DNA of 64,000 bases. Origin: an uncultured Dokdonia sp. (GTDB lineage: Bacteria; Bacteroidota; Bacteroidia; Flavobacteriales; Flavobacteriaceae). The position numbers and the translations under genes are program-made. This document shows positions 24,887 to 34,387 of this stretch, piece after piece. Location: assembly GCA_947503305.1 (NCBI GenBank), contig CANNDF010000003.1:62001-126000 (forward strand), given 5' to 3'. The notes below the pieces were generated by a model. That model was not told where the DNA came from. It saw nothing but the letters and a program-made list of their open reading frames with translations, and did not search any database. The number at the start of each line of letters is the position of its first letter. The stretch's first letter is position 1.

Positions 24887-25729
24887 TTAGTTTGATCGTA
24901 TAAGAATATCACCATTAAGGGTCTTAAATTTCATATCGGCTCCTCCTCCATTGATACTTCCTGAGACACCTTTTTCTCGACTTACACGATAGACACCATT
25001 TCTTGTTGATGTCTTTACATTTTTTTGAAGTTTTGATGTTTTCATTTCAAAATCCGTAAATACGTCCCCGTTATCAGATCTTGCCATTACATTTGCCTTT
25101 AGACTGTTAGGAAACGATACATCTATATCTCCATTAAGGCTCGTAAACATCATATTTGTATCTTGATGAATCGTTGTGAAGGTGATGGTGATATCTCTAT
25201 TGAGAGCATCTGCTATGACAGAACCTCCTATATCATTCATTGTGATCTTTCCATTTGTATTACTTACTTCATGGGTGCCATCTACATTTTTTACTACTAT
25301 ATTCCCTTTATTTACAGTTTTAAGATCGACAGAAAATTTTCTAGGAACTTGTACTTCAAAATCGATTACCCATTTTCCAGGTCTATATTTTATTTTGACT
25401 GTATTATCAATTTCTTCTACTGTAAATTCAAGAGAATTATCTACTATTTTACGCATTCCATCCCGAGAATCCTTTTCTTTTTTTTCAGTTTTCCAGTTGC
25501 GCCAATTGCTATTTTTTGTAGTCCCTATTGCTGTCACAATAACTTCATTGCCATCATACCCTGTAACTGTAATATTGCCATCTATAATATGGGTGATTAA
25601 TTTACCTTCTTCGCCTGGATTACTAAGCGGTATCGTATATGACTCTGTGGTTGATTGACTATACAAATTACCACAAAAAGTCATCAATACTATAACGAGT
25701 ACAACCTTTATATTTACTAGTTTTTTCAT
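24887..25729 (-). CDS. secreted DUF4097-family beta-repeat protein
   Basis: 280 residues with a signal peptide (about 1-24). The body consists of short repeated beta strands with NGD/NGK turns (LNGDIDVSF, NTNGKITMNDI, LNGDILIRS), the pattern of the DUF4097 adhesin-like family related to GIN domains. It is a tandem paralogue of the next gene upstream, 4 bp away, and the last gene of an ECF sigma operon. Location outside the inner membrane is supported; a role in envelope stress response is inference from the operon. Confidence 0.82.
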   Translation of the reverse strand: MKKLVNIKVVLVIVLMTFCGNLYSQSTTESYTIPLSNPGEEGKLITHIIDGNITVTGYDGNEVIVTAIGTTKNSNWRNWKTEKKEKDSRDGMRKIVDNSLEFTVEEIDNTVKIKYRPGKWVIDFEVQVPRKFSVDLKTVNKGNIVVKNVDGTHEVSNTNGKITMNDIGGSVIADALNRDITITFTTIHQDTNMMFTSLNGDIDVSFPNSLKANVMARSDNGDVFTDFEMKTSKLQKNVKTSTRNGVYRVSREKGVSGSINGGGADMKFKTLNGDILIRSN

Positions 25730-25733
25730 TGTA

Positions 25734-26600
25734 CTACCCTTTTATAGTTACATTACCGTTAAGTAAATCAAAATCCATCGCAACACCTCCATCTCCTATT
25801 TTAAACTCTGTATTCGAGTTTATTTTATATTTCAGACCTCTCTTTCCTTTCTTCTTTTGAACATTTATTTTAGAAGGCGTATTTGTAGTTTCTAAATTGG
25901 TAAAAATATCCCCATTTAATGTCTTAAAAGATACATCTGCATTCAAATTACTCTGAACATTAATATTAATATCACCATTCAACGATTTATATACAGAATC
26001 TGCCGTTGGATTTTTTGCATACGTAATGTTAATATCTTTATTAAGTGCATTTACAAAGGTTTGCCCAGCTATATTTTCTAATCGAATAGGACCATTAATA
26101 TTATTTGCTGCTATTTCTGAAGCATCTATATCTCTGACTAGAATTTCTCCATTATTAATTGCGCTTAATTCAACACTTGTATTCTTAGGTACTTTAATTT
26201 TAAAGTCCAAACGATAGTCATAAGGTATACCTTCCCAAGGTCCTCTATGGTCAAAACGTCCAGTATCTAGATCAAACTCTGAATATGGAGTATCAAGATA
26301 TACATACATAATCCCATCTTTCTTTTCTACCTTCATAGATACTTCTTTTTTGCCTTGCTCTAGTGTACGGCTATTACGTCCTTTTATATACTTCTCTGCC
26401 GAGATTTGTACAGTAGATCCATTATATCCTTCTACAGTAATTGATCCTTCTATGTTTTTGACAACCAATAAATTGTCATTCCCATTATTGGAAAATTGTT
26501 GTATTTCAGTTAGAGTTTCTGAAAATTCTTGTGCGTTTATTGAAGTCATGCCTAATAGGCTTATGACTACTAATGTTGCTATTTGTTTTATAGATTTCAT
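25734..26600 (-). CDS. secreted DUF4097-family beta-repeat protein
   Basis: 288 residues, signal peptide (about 1-23, ending INAQ), then DUF4097 repeats: NINGPIRLENI, LNKDINITY, LNGDININV and FKTLNGDIFTNL show the regular one-strand-per-turn pattern of a beta-helix. Similar to the downstream neighbour but with longer strands and a GRFDHRGP insertion. Cotranscribed with the sigma and anti-sigma genes (12 bp after the anti-sigma stop). Such proteins may be targets or sensors for the sigma switch; no enzyme motif is visible. Confidence 0.82.
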   Translation of the reverse strand: MKSIKQIATLVVISLLGMTSINAQEFSETLTEIQQFSNNGNDNLLVVKNIEGSITVEGYNGSTVQISAEKYIKGRNSRTLEQGKKEVSMKVEKKDGIMYVYLDTPYSEFDLDTGRFDHRGPWEGIPYDYRLDFKIKVPKNTSVELSAINNGEILVRDIDASEIAANNINGPIRLENIAGQTFVNALNKDINITYAKNPTADSVYKSLNGDININVQSNLNADVSFKTLNGDIFTNLETTNTPSKINVQKKKGKRGLKYKINSNTEFKIGDGGVAMDFDLLNGNVTIKG

Positions 26601-26612
26601 GCTTGTTCGTTT

Positions 26613-27440
26613 TTAAATGATTCGTTTGATTGATTCTTCTAGTTTTGCTTTTACTGCATCGTTGATATCAGGTTGTTGCAATAAAGTTTCCATAGAATCT
26701 ATTGATTTTTGTTCTTTCAGAGTCACCATAAGATCAGCAAGTGCAATCTGAACTAGTGGTGATTCTTGCTTAGTAATACTCATTACTAAACCTTCTCGCA
26801 CTTTGGGATTATCCACATATTTTGAGAGTGATGCTACGGCGGCCAACCGTACATTTACATTTGGGTCACTATTCAGCATTTTGAAAAGTGCTATAATAAC
26901 TTGATCTGTTGCAGTATCCATTTTATTTACTTCAGAAACAGCTTTTAACCTTTTAGTAGCCGATGGTTGATCTGCTAGGGCTACGACGAGTTGAGATCTC
27001 AGATCATTAGTTTCATCTTCTAATGATACAGTTTTATCAAGAGTTGTATCGTTTTCTATCGCTCCTGAAGTATTTGTAGCTAGTTTATTTCCTAAAAATA
27101 AACCAATGAGTAAAACACAAATCCCTAATGCCAGACGCATCGTTGTGTGTTGCCAATTTCCAATACCTAGTATAGACTTGATGTGGTCTATGATACTAAT
27201 AGACGGTTGTCCTTTATGTTCTATAGTAGCATGTAATGCTTCATAAAAACCAGTATCCATAGCTTCACTTGGTTCTGGAATTGTTGTATCTAATAAGGCA
27301 TGCATATCTCTCCATTGATCTACAAGGGTAATTGCTTCGGGATGGTTGATTAAATATTCTTCAAAAGCAACTTTTTCGGTCGCCGAAAGCCTATGTAGTG
27401 CGTAATCAGGAAGTAAATCTTTAAATTCTTGTTCTTTCAT
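26613..27440 (-). CDS. HEAT-repeat anti-sigma factor
   Basis: 275 residues. The N-terminal ~65 residues form the helical anti-sigma domain (opening MKEQEFKDLLPDYALHRLS) without the zinc-binding HxxxCxxC motif. A transmembrane segment lies at about 103-121. The exported part (about 150-275) consists of HEAT-like helical repeats, e.g. NVRLAAVASLSKYVDNPKVR. A cytoplasmic sigma-binding domain linked to a periplasmic protein-binding solenoid fits a sensor of envelope conditions that releases the adjacent ECF sigma factor, probably through proteolysis. It follows the sigma gene by 3 bp. Confidence 0.82.
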   Translation of the reverse strand: MKEQEFKDLLPDYALHRLSATEKVAFEEYLINHPEAITLVDQWRDMHALLDTTIPEPSEAMDTGFYEALHATIEHKGQPSISIIDHIKSILGIGNWQHTTMRLALGICVLLIGLFLGNKLATNTSGAIENDTTLDKTVSLEDETNDLRSQLVVALADQPSATKRLKAVSEVNKMDTATDQVIIALFKMLNSDPNVNVRLAAVASLSKYVDNPKVREGLVMSITKQESPLVQIALADLMVTLKEQKSIDSMETLLQQPDINDAVKAKLEESIKRII

Positions 27441-27443
27441 AAC

Positions 27444-27995
27444 TCAATGTTTCTCCATTGCTAAAAATGTAATTCTCAAATCTTGTAATGCTCTATGCGC
27501 TTTGGTACGAGCAGCCACTTCTGTACATCCTAACAACTCACCTATCTCTTTATATTTTAATTCTTTTAATTTACTTAGCATTAGGATTTCTCGTTTTTCA
27601 TAGGGCAATCTAGCAAGAGCTTTATGTAATAATAATTGTGATTCTGTATGTTCTATATGCTCTTCTATATCATCTTTTGTATGCATTTTATAAGAAATCT
27701 CGTCTAGTGGTAGGATTTCTTTTTTTGCGTTTTTTTTATAGGCATCGTTATGTATATTACGCGCTATTTGAAACATCCAGGTTACAAATTTACTTTCGGG
27801 CGTATAGGTGTGTTTATATTTTAGAATACGAATGAATACATTTTGTACTAAATCTTCACTCATCGCCTGATCCCCATTCATTTGATAAAAAAAGTTAAAT
27901 ATCCATTTCTTATAACGCTCATAAAGCAATCCCAGTTTTTGAGAATCCCCAGCTTTTACTTTTAGCATTAATGCATTATCAGATAGACTATCCAA
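27444..27995 (-). CDS. ECF-family RNA polymerase sigma factor
   Basis: 183 residues, with region 2 motifs SEDLVQNVFIRIL and FVTWMFQIARNIHND and a region 4 helix-turn-helix around YKEIGELLGCTEVAARTKAHRAL. The start is TTG at 27995: the preceding frame has no ATG, and the family's usual N-terminus (about nine residues before LMLKVKAGD) fits this codon. It heads the operon sigma, anti-sigma, DUF4097, DUF4097. A promoter-like TGTAACG-N15-AGTTTA lies 28-56 bp upstream, so autoregulation is likely, and matching sites before two GIN genes and a DUF2911 gene make this sigma factor the best candidate controller. Confidence 0.93.
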   Translation of the reverse strand: MDSLSDNALMLKVKAGDSQKLGLLYERYKKWIFNFFYQMNGDQAMSEDLVQNVFIRILKYKHTYTPESKFVTWMFQIARNIHNDAYKKNAKKEILPLDEISYKMHTKDDIEEHIEHTESQLLLHKALARLPYEKREILMLSKLKELKYKEIGELLGCTEVAARTKAHRALQDLRITFLAMEKH

Positions 27996-28023
27996 CGGTT
28001 CGGTTTTGATGGTTACGAGACTA

Positions 28024-28051
28024 TAAACTCCTCTTTTTTTAAAACGTTACA
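28024..28051 (-). promoter_or_regulatory. ECF-type promoter of the sigma operon
   Basis: Minus strand TGTAACG (28051-28045), 15 bases, AGTTTA (28029-28024). The -35 box and spacing agree with the other members; the -10 box is weaker than CGTCTT. Confidence 0.5.
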
Positions 28052-28086
28052 GAAAGTAATAAAAAAAATAGGAATGTGATTGTTTC

Positions 28087-28102
28087 TGCTTTCGCGAAAG
28101 CA
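28087..28102. repeat. dispersed GC-rich palindrome, copy 4
   Basis: A perfect 16-bp palindrome around the GCTTTCGCGAAAGC core, between the divergent sigma operon and AraC gene and between their two promoter candidates. Confidence 0.88.
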
Positions 28103-28117
28103 AAATTGTCCCAGTAT

Positions 28118-28145
28118 TGTTACAAAATTAAATAAGAGTCGTCAT
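28118..28145 (+). promoter_or_regulatory. weak ECF-type promoter of the AraC gene
   Basis: TGTTACA, 15 bases, CGTCAT; each box differs by one base from the best examples, but spacing is identical. It would start transcription about 18 nt before the ATG at 28170. Confidence 0.35.
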
Positions 28146-28169
28146 TTTTATATAACCCAAAATATATCC

Positions 28170-29015
28170 ATGAAGTTTCAAGAGGATTTTATCACTGTCG
28201 TTCCTAAACACCCATTGGTGTCCAGATATATCGGGTACTACTATTTTTATAAAGTTACAGACCCCCATTTTTACAAATCATTTACTTATTATCCTCACTA
28301 TATGAATGCCTTGAGCATTGATAAAGATGCTGAGGTAACTTGGGATGATTACTCACGTATATCAACTTACACACCAAATCATACAGATCACATTCTTACT
28401 GTCAATCCTAGAGAAACACGAAGATCTGTATTGATTGGGAAAATGGATAGAATTTGCATTGCCTTTAATCCATTGGGAATAAACGTTTTTATGACAGCAC
28501 CTCTTAGTACTATACAAACAGGAACTATTACAAAAACGACATATTTTGGCATGAGTCTACAAAAATTATGTGATCAGATTTTTACTACTTATGATCTAGC
28601 GACTAAAATAGATCTCTTAGATGCTTATTTTATATCTCAATTTCAAAATGCAAATGATTCTAGGCTAGAAAATGCTGTTTCTATAATACTTAATTCAGGT
28701 CATAAAATAGAAATACAAACTCTCGCAAAAAAAATAGGGACTTCTCGTAAAACATTATTACGATTGTTCAAAAAGCATTTATGTAGTACTCCTACAGAAT
28801 TTAATACAGTTGTTCAATTCAGAAAGGCCTTTCATCAATATAAAGGTACTCTGGGAAAAGTTCGATTTTCTGATATCGCCTATGACAATGGGTATTATGA
28901 TCAATCTGATCTCAATAGGAATTTTAAAAATCTTACGGGTACAAAACCTACACAATTATTAAAAAACACATCAAAATTAGGTACGCAACCTATTTATTGG
29001 ACAATGAGTGCATAA
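28170..29015 (+). CDS. AraC-family transcriptional regulator
   Basis: 281 residues from the ATG at 28170. The open frame runs back to a TTG at 28080, but that part would cover the palindrome and promoter region and looks non-coding. The N-terminal ~180 residues are an AraC-type sensor region; the C-terminal ~100 carry two helix-turn-helix motifs (IQTLAKKIGTSRKTLLRLFKKH and the second around FSDIAYDNGYYDQSDLNRNFK, the AraC signature). It lies just before the ABC/M1 cassette and may control it. Confidence 0.85.
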   Translation: MKFQEDFITVVPKHPLVSRYIGYYYFYKVTDPHFYKSFTYYPHYMNALSIDKDAEVTWDDYSRISTYTPNHTDHILTVNPRETRRSVLIGKMDRICIAFNPLGINVFMTAPLSTIQTGTITKTTYFGMSLQKLCDQIFTTYDLATKIDLLDAYFISQFQNANDSRLENAVSIILNSGHKIEIQTLAKKIGTSRKTLLRLFKKHLCSTPTEFNTVVQFRKAFHQYKGTLGKVRFSDIAYDNGYYDQSDLNRNFKNLTGTKPTQLLKNTSKLGTQPIYWTMSA

Positions 29016-29079
29016 CTGTCCCCTATTGCCAATTTTATCGTTATAAAGTCCTCTAGATTTGACATATAAATTTATCTAA

Positions 29080-29316
29080 ATGAATCATACAGGTATTAAA
29101 ATAGGGGCTGCATTGCTTGTTGTTATAACTAACATCATTATTGAGGGGTATCCATATGCGAAGAGGCAATCAAAAGTATATGTATGTACAAATGATATAT
29201 CAACACTTATCGATGAGCATGTTGATAATGATGTTATCAAGGCCTTTGTAAATGATTCTACAAAACAAGCCGCATTGAAAAAATTTCAAGAATCCACATG
29301 CGCACAAAAAGAATAA
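29080..29316 (+). CDS. small membrane-anchored protein of unknown function
   Basis: 78 residues with a single hydrophobic N-terminal segment (about 7-25), which may be an uncleaved anchor or signal peptide, then a charged helical tail with two cysteines (C36 and C74). It ends 4 bp before the ABC ATPase gene, so it is probably part of the transporter operon. No family recognised. Confidence 0.6.
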   Translation: MNHTGIKIGAALLVVITNIIIEGYPYAKRQSKVYVCTNDISTLIDEHVDNDVIKAFVNDSTKQAALKKFQESTCAQKE

Positions 29317-29320
29317 AATT

Positions 29321-30193
29321 ATGAGTTTACAAATAGAAAATCTATCAAAGACATATCCTAATGGTGTTAAAGCTATAGATAAACTTTCTCTAGAAATTCA
29401 AAACGGTATGTTTGGATTGTTGGGACCCAATGGTGCTGGAAAATCATCGCTTATGCGAACGATAGCCACTTTACAAGATCCTGATAGTGGTACGATCACT
29501 TTTAATGGAAACTCTATTCTAGAAGATCCTATGGAATTACGCAAAAAACTTGGATATCTTCCTCAAGAGTTTGGTGTCTACCCAAAAGTTTCTGCAGAAA
29601 AACTCCTTGATTATTTTGCTACTCTTAAGGGGATTGCTTCAAAAAAAGAACGTAATCATATTATTCAGGAAGTACTAGAAATCACAAATCTATACGATGT
29701 TAAGAAAAAACATGTCAGTGGATATTCCGGAGGAATGAAGCAACGTTTTGGGATTGCTCAATTATTACTTAACTCTCCAGAACTTATTATTGTAGACGAA
29801 CCAACGGCTGGTCTTGATCCAGCAGAACGTATACGCTTTCTTAATATCCTTAGGGAAGTAGGGACAAATAATACAGTTATTTTTTCTACACATATTGTAG
29901 AAGATGTCAAAGAGTTATGTACTGATATGGCCATTATTAATAAGGGTAAGGTACTCCAGCAGTCTGCCCCTACTGAAGCTACAGGCGCCATAAATGGTAA
30001 ACTTTGGACAAAAAATATACATCCAGACCGTCTTGAAGAAACTAAAAAAGAACATCATGTTCTCTCATCTAGCTATACAGAAGATAACCAACTTGCTATA
30101 CGGGTATATGCAGATAAAAAACCTTCTGAAGAGTATGTTACCTGTACCCCAAATCTAGAGGATGTTTATTTCAATGCTTTACTAGCCAACTAA
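29321..30193 (+). CDS. ABC transporter ATP-binding protein
   Basis: 290 residues. Walker A G35-P-N-G-A-G-K-S42, signature YSGGMKQR, Walker B LIIVDEPTAGLD and the H-loop STHIVED are all present. It is the ABC-2 type (closest in this window to 44727-45605, about the same length, with the same opening YPNGVKAID). It energises the permease-M1 fusion encoded 10 bp downstream. Substrate unknown; a role in export or in gating the attached peptidase are both possible. Confidence 0.93.
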   Translation: MSLQIENLSKTYPNGVKAIDKLSLEIQNGMFGLLGPNGAGKSSLMRTIATLQDPDSGTITFNGNSILEDPMELRKKLGYLPQEFGVYPKVSAEKLLDYFATLKGIASKKERNHIIQEVLEITNLYDVKKKHVSGYSGGMKQRFGIAQLLLNSPELIIVDEPTAGLDPAERIRFLNILREVGTNNTVIFSTHIVEDVKELCTDMAIINKGKVLQQSAPTEATGAINGKLWTKNIHPDRLEETKKEHHVLSSSYTEDNQLAIRVYADKKPSEEYVTCTPNLEDVYFNALLAN

Positions 30194-30203
30194 ACTGGAA
30201 GTT

Positions 30204-33200
30204 ATGTTTCGTACAATATTCATTTATGAGCTTAAATATTGGTTAAAACAACCATCTATATATATATACCTCCTATTCTTTCTTGGAGTTTCTATACTAG
30301 CAATGGCTGGTATCTCTGGTGCTTTTGATCCTCCTAGTAGTGATGGTATTTCTGTAAAAGAGAATGCGACTATAAATATCTATACAAATATTAATTACCT
30401 CACTATTTTAATTTTATTCTTACTTCCAGCAATTATAGGAAACGCAGTATATAGAGATTATAAAAGCAATATGCATTATATCCTATACTCTTATCCATTT
30501 AAAAAAAGAGATTATTTGTTTGCAAAATTCTTTAGCTCTTTTCTAATAGTATTTTTTATTATTCTGATGATAGGCATAGGAATCATCATAGGAACACAAG
30601 TGCCTGGTGTACAAGAAGAAAAGTTACTTCCATTTAATATATGGACATATATTCAAATCTATGTAGTTTTTCTTATTCCTAATATTTTTTTATATGGTGC
30701 TATCGTTTTTGGTGTTGTCACTTTTAGCAGGAACGTCTATGCAGGTTTTATAACTGTAGGACTCCTACTTTTTGTACCACAGCTTATCATCAATATTCCT
30801 ATGCATGATTATGTACTTTGTTTACTGGATCCATTTGGAGAATATGCTATAAAATATGGTGTAAAAGATTGGACTACTGCACAACAAAATGAATTATTAC
30901 TTCCTGTTACAAATCTTGTGATATTCAATAGACTACTATGGCTTACAATCGCAATTATAATCTTCAGTTGGGTCTATAAAACCTTTAGTTTTAATCAAAC
31001 AGGGAACGTTGTTGTTTTTGGCAAAAAAAATAAGAAAACAACCCTTAATAATGACCCGTATCAAAATAATACAATACTTACAGAAAGAAAAACAGTCTCT
31101 AAGGCAAATTTTGATTACAGCCTAAAACAACAACTAAAGATGGTGTGGAAACTATCAACTATAGACTTTTATAGTATTATCAGAAGTTGGCCGTTTATTA
31201 CCATTTTACTTGCAGGGTTTGTGGTAGTTATTTTTCTATTACTACAGATGAATTCGCCTTTTGAGAATGATATATTACCAGTGACGTGGATCATACTTAC
31301 GTTTCCAGTATTATTCTATTCACTAGTCGTAAAAATACTTACGTTTTTATATACAGGTATTACTATACACAGAGGTAGATCTTCGCGTATGAATCATCTT
31401 ATTGATGTAAATCCAGTAAAAAACTGGGTGTTTATGGCTTCTAAATTCTTGGCAATTGTCAAAATGCAATTCGCATTACAACTAGCCGTGCTAATTGCAG
31501 GGATATCCATTCAAATGAGCAAGGGGTATTTCAATTTTGATATCAAACATTATATAATTGAATTATTACTCTTAAACATGATAGGATACATAATTTGGGC
31601 AATGCTATCTGTACTTGTTCATAGTATCATTAAAAATGTATACTTGGGCCTATTTGTTTTAATAGTAATCCTCTTTGGAATAAGTGCCCTTCCTGAACTA
31701 GGTGTTGAGAATCCTGTATTCTTGTTTAATGAGACTGGGCAAGACAGTATTATTCCATTTACAGACATGAATGGATATGGACATCGTATAGAAGGCTTTC
31801 TTGCCTATAAGCTATACTGGTTTATCGGATCAATAGGGTTATTACTTACGGCATTATTAGTATGGAATCGTGGAGCAGGTAGAAGTTTTACAGAACGTAT
31901 TGGTCTTTTAAAAGCTCGCTTTCAAAGAAGATTACGCTATGCTTGGGCACTTGCATTTACTGCTTTTTTTATTATGGGAGCTAGTTATTATTATGAAACT
32001 ACTGTACGAAATCCTATACTAACTAATGATACGATTAAAGACCAGTATTCAAATTTTGAAAAAGAGTTTTCTGCTTTCGCTAAAGCGCCACAACCCAAAA
32101 TCACTTCCGTAAACATTCATCTAGATATCTTCCCAGAATCCGAAAGTTTTGAAGCAAATGGACAATATGTCCTTGTTAATAAAACAAATAAACCTATAGA
32201 TACACTACTTATAAGAACAGGATTTGACGAGCTAAGCACTTTTTCTGTAAACGTTCCTTATGAAATTGTAAAATCAGATAGTTTAGCTAAATTTTATGTT
32301 GCAAAACTTCAGAATACGCTCTCTCCTATGGATACTATCGTAATGAAGTTTACCATTCAAAATATGAAGAACACATTATTTCAAACCAATTCTAATGTTG
32401 GGACGTCTACTACATTTTTAAAGACAGATGTATTTCCTAGGTTAGGCTACTTAGATAGGTCTAGATCATTTCCATATCCAGAAGATGCAGATTTAAGTTA
32501 TACATATACCTCTGAAGATGCAGATCTTATTGATTTTGAAGCTACAGTGAGTACCTCCAAAGATCAGATCGCTATCGCTACTGGTTATTTACAGAAAGAA
32601 TGGTCGGAAAATAATCGCAACTATTACCACTATAAAATGGATCGAAAAATCAAATTTGAATTTGGTTTTAATTCTTCTGTTTATGAGATATATGAAGATT
32701 CGTATAAAGGCATAGTTATTCAAGTCTATCACCATCCAGGTCATGTATATAATATAGAAAATATGATTGCTGGTATAAAGGCAGCATTAGCATACAACAC
32801 CAATAGTTTAAGCACATATCAGCATAAAGAGGTACGTATCATTGAATTCCCAATTACAATGGGTAGTTATGCAACTATCTTTGCAAATACGATCCCATTT
32901 TCAGAGGTACGGTTTCTAGCAGATATATCTAAAGATAATTTTAACCTCCCATTTTATGTAGCTTCTCATGAGATGGCTCATCAATGGTGGGGAAATCAAG
33001 TGACTCCTGCAAGATCATTAGGATATCAGATGGTCACAGAAAGCCCAGCAGAATACTTTGCACTTAAATCTTATGAACATCATTTTGGAAAAGAACCCGT
33101 AGAAGAATATTTAGATGCATATATGAAACAATATTTGAGAGTCCATAAATGGATTAAAAATGAAAAGCCTTTGATATATACTGATGGATATCGAAAAATC

Positions 33201-33719
33201 CCATATATCAAAGGTGCACTTGCATTTTATGGATTGTCTCAGCGTATAGGTGAACAAAATATGAATACAGGATTACGCAATTATCTTACTAAGGTTGGGT
33301 ATCAAAATAAACCGTACACGACATCATTAGAGATGGTAGAAGCGCTTAAAAGAGTAACGCCAGATTCTTTACATTATGTGATAAAAGATGCATTTGAAAC
33401 GGTAACACTATACACGCATACAATTACAAATACGTCTACAAAAACTCTTAATAATCAGTATGTTATCACGATGGATTTTAAAGTAAAAAAAGAACGTACT
33501 AATAAAGATGGAGTTAAAGAAAACGTATTGTTATATGATGATATTGAAATTGTAGTTTTTGGTGATGACAACACACAACTTTATAGACAACAACACAAGA
33601 TAACTCAAGAGAAAAATAGTGTGCAGATTACTGTAAAAGATGTACCCAATGAAATTGCTATAGATCCATTTCATCTTAGTTTCAATCGTAACGTAAAAAA
33701 TAATAGAAAAAAATTATAG
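30204..33719 (+). CDS. ABC-2 permease fused to an M1-type metallopeptidase
   Basis: 1171 residues. Residues 1-600 contain two sets of about six membrane helices (about 15-260 and 325-600), so the chain supplies a complete permease dimer equivalent. Residues 630-1171 form an extracytoplasmic M1-type domain with H922-E923-M-A-H926 and E946 as zinc ligands. Two deviations from classical M1 enzymes: 19 residues rather than 18 separate the zinc-binding H926 from E946, and the GxMEN exopeptidase motif is replaced by MGSYATIFANT (about 886-896). This suggests an active zinc site with altered substrate choice. Pairs with the ATPase just upstream. A degenerate palindrome copy lies at the junction (32073-32086). 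Confidence 0.9.
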   Translation: MFRTIFIYELKYWLKQPSIYIYLLFFLGVSILAMAGISGAFDPPSSDGISVKENATINIYTNINYLTILILFLLPAIIGNAVYRDYKSNMHYILYSYPFKKRDYLFAKFFSSFLIVFFIILMIGIGIIIGTQVPGVQEEKLLPFNIWTYIQIYVVFLIPNIFLYGAIVFGVVTFSRNVYAGFITVGLLLFVPQLIINIPMHDYVLCLLDPFGEYAIKYGVKDWTTAQQNELLLPVTNLVIFNRLLWLTIAIIIFSWVYKTFSFNQTGNVVVFGKKNKKTTLNNDPYQNNTILTERKTVSKANFDYSLKQQLKMVWKLSTIDFYSIIRSWPFITILLAGFVVVIFLLLQMNSPFENDILPVTWIILTFPVLFYSLVVKILTFLYTGITIHRGRSSRMNHLIDVNPVKNWVFMASKFLAIVKMQFALQLAVLIAGISIQMSKGYFNFDIKHYIIELLLLNMIGYIIWAMLSVLVHSIIKNVYLGLFVLIVILFGISALPELGVENPVFLFNETGQDSIIPFTDMNGYGHRIEGFLAYKLYWFIGSIGLLLTALLVWNRGAGRSFTERIGLLKARFQRRLRYAWALAFTAFFIMGASYYYETTVRNPILTNDTIKDQYSNFEKEFSAFAKAPQPKITSVNIHLDIFPESESFEANGQYVLVNKTNKPIDTLLIRTGFDELSTFSVNVPYEIVKSDSLAKFYVAKLQNTLSPMDTIVMKFTIQNMKNTLFQTNSNVGTSTTFLKTDVFPRLGYLDRSRSFPYPEDADLSYTYTSEDADLIDFEATVSTSKDQIAIATGYLQKEWSENNRNYYHYKMDRKIKFEFGFNSSVYEIYEDSYKGIVIQVYHHPGHVYNIENMIAGIKAALAYNTNSLSTYQHKEVRIIEFPITMGSYATIFANTIPFSEVRFLADISKDNFNLPFYVASHEMAHQWWGNQVTPARSLGYQMVTESPAEYFALKSYEHHFGKEPVEEYLDAYMKQYLRVHKWIKNEKPLIYTDGYRKIPYIKGALAFYGLSQRIGEQNMNTGLRNYLTKVGYQNKPYTTSLEMVEALKRVTPDSLHYVIKDAFETVTLYTHTITNTSTKTLNNQYVITMDFKVKKERTNKDGVKENVLLYDDIEIVVFGDDNTQLYRQQHKITQEKNSVQITVKDVPNEIAIDPFHLSFNRNVKNNRKKL
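32073..32086. repeat. dispersed palindrome, degenerate copy inside the permease-M1 gene
   Basis: GCTTTCGCTAAAGC, one change from the core, in the linker between membrane and peptidase parts. It reads in frame as Ala-Phe-Ala-Lys-Ala. Confidence 0.65.
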
Positions 33720-33720
33720 C

Positions 33721-34257
33721 CTATTTTACTTCTTCTGGAAAATCATTTGAATCACGAATGACCCAATGATCATCATAGATTGATCTATATTTAATTATAT
33801 AATCAAACCCATCAGCGTTTAATATTTTTTCAAATAGTTGCAAGAATTTAGTGTAGTCTTCCTCTGTACCCCCTATTTTAATCATAGTTCGTACTCCATT
33901 TGAGGATATGGCTAAACCTGGACTAATCGTAGAATTATTAATTATATTAATACTATCCATTTCTGGAAATTGAGTTGTTGCAAACTCATGAAAATCCATC
34001 GAATACTTTTTATTTTCATACAGAATTTGAATATCTTCAATAATAGCAGGTCCTACTCCATAATTAATAATATCAATAGTAAATGTTTTTTCATACCCAT
34101 TGTTGGAGGTTTCAATAAGTAAATAAGGCATTACAGAAAGCCTACTTTGCCTTTCCATAATGTTTGTTTGTTTTACAAAAATGATCAGTGTAATTAAACT
34201 TATAGATATAGCTACAATACCTACCAGTTTATCTGATGTCCAAAACTTCTTTTTCAT
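33721..34257 (-). CDS. membrane-anchored protein of unknown function
   Basis: 178 residues with one transmembrane segment (about 10-28) near the N-terminus, a short basic cytoplasmic start, and an exported domain predicted as beta-rich in its first half (FTIDIINYGVGPAIIEDIQI resembles an immunoglobulin-like strand pair). No family recognised. Its stop abuts the convergent stop of the permease-M1 gene; no terminator is visible between them. Confidence 0.6.
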   Translation of the reverse strand: MKKKFWTSDKLVGIVAISISLITLIIFVKQTNIMERQSRLSVMPYLLIETSNNGYEKTFTIDIINYGVGPAIIEDIQILYENKKYSMDFHEFATTQFPEMDSINIINNSTISPGLAISSNGVRTMIKIGGTEEDYTKFLQLFEKILNADGFDYIIKYRSIYDDHWVIRDSNDFPEEVK

Positions 34258-34387
34258 ATGGATGCTTTCTTCATGAAAAATACATCAAAAAAACGAGGTA
34301 GTAAAGTCTTTACTTAAACTAAAAGTGGTCAAAAAAGATACAGTACACCTTCTAATGAAAACGTATCTTTGAATAAACAAATAGTCT

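Noticed and set aside
28080-28169. N-terminal extension of the AraC regulator from a TTG
   Set aside because: It would translate the palindrome and a promoter-like sequence; the ATG at 28170 fits the family.
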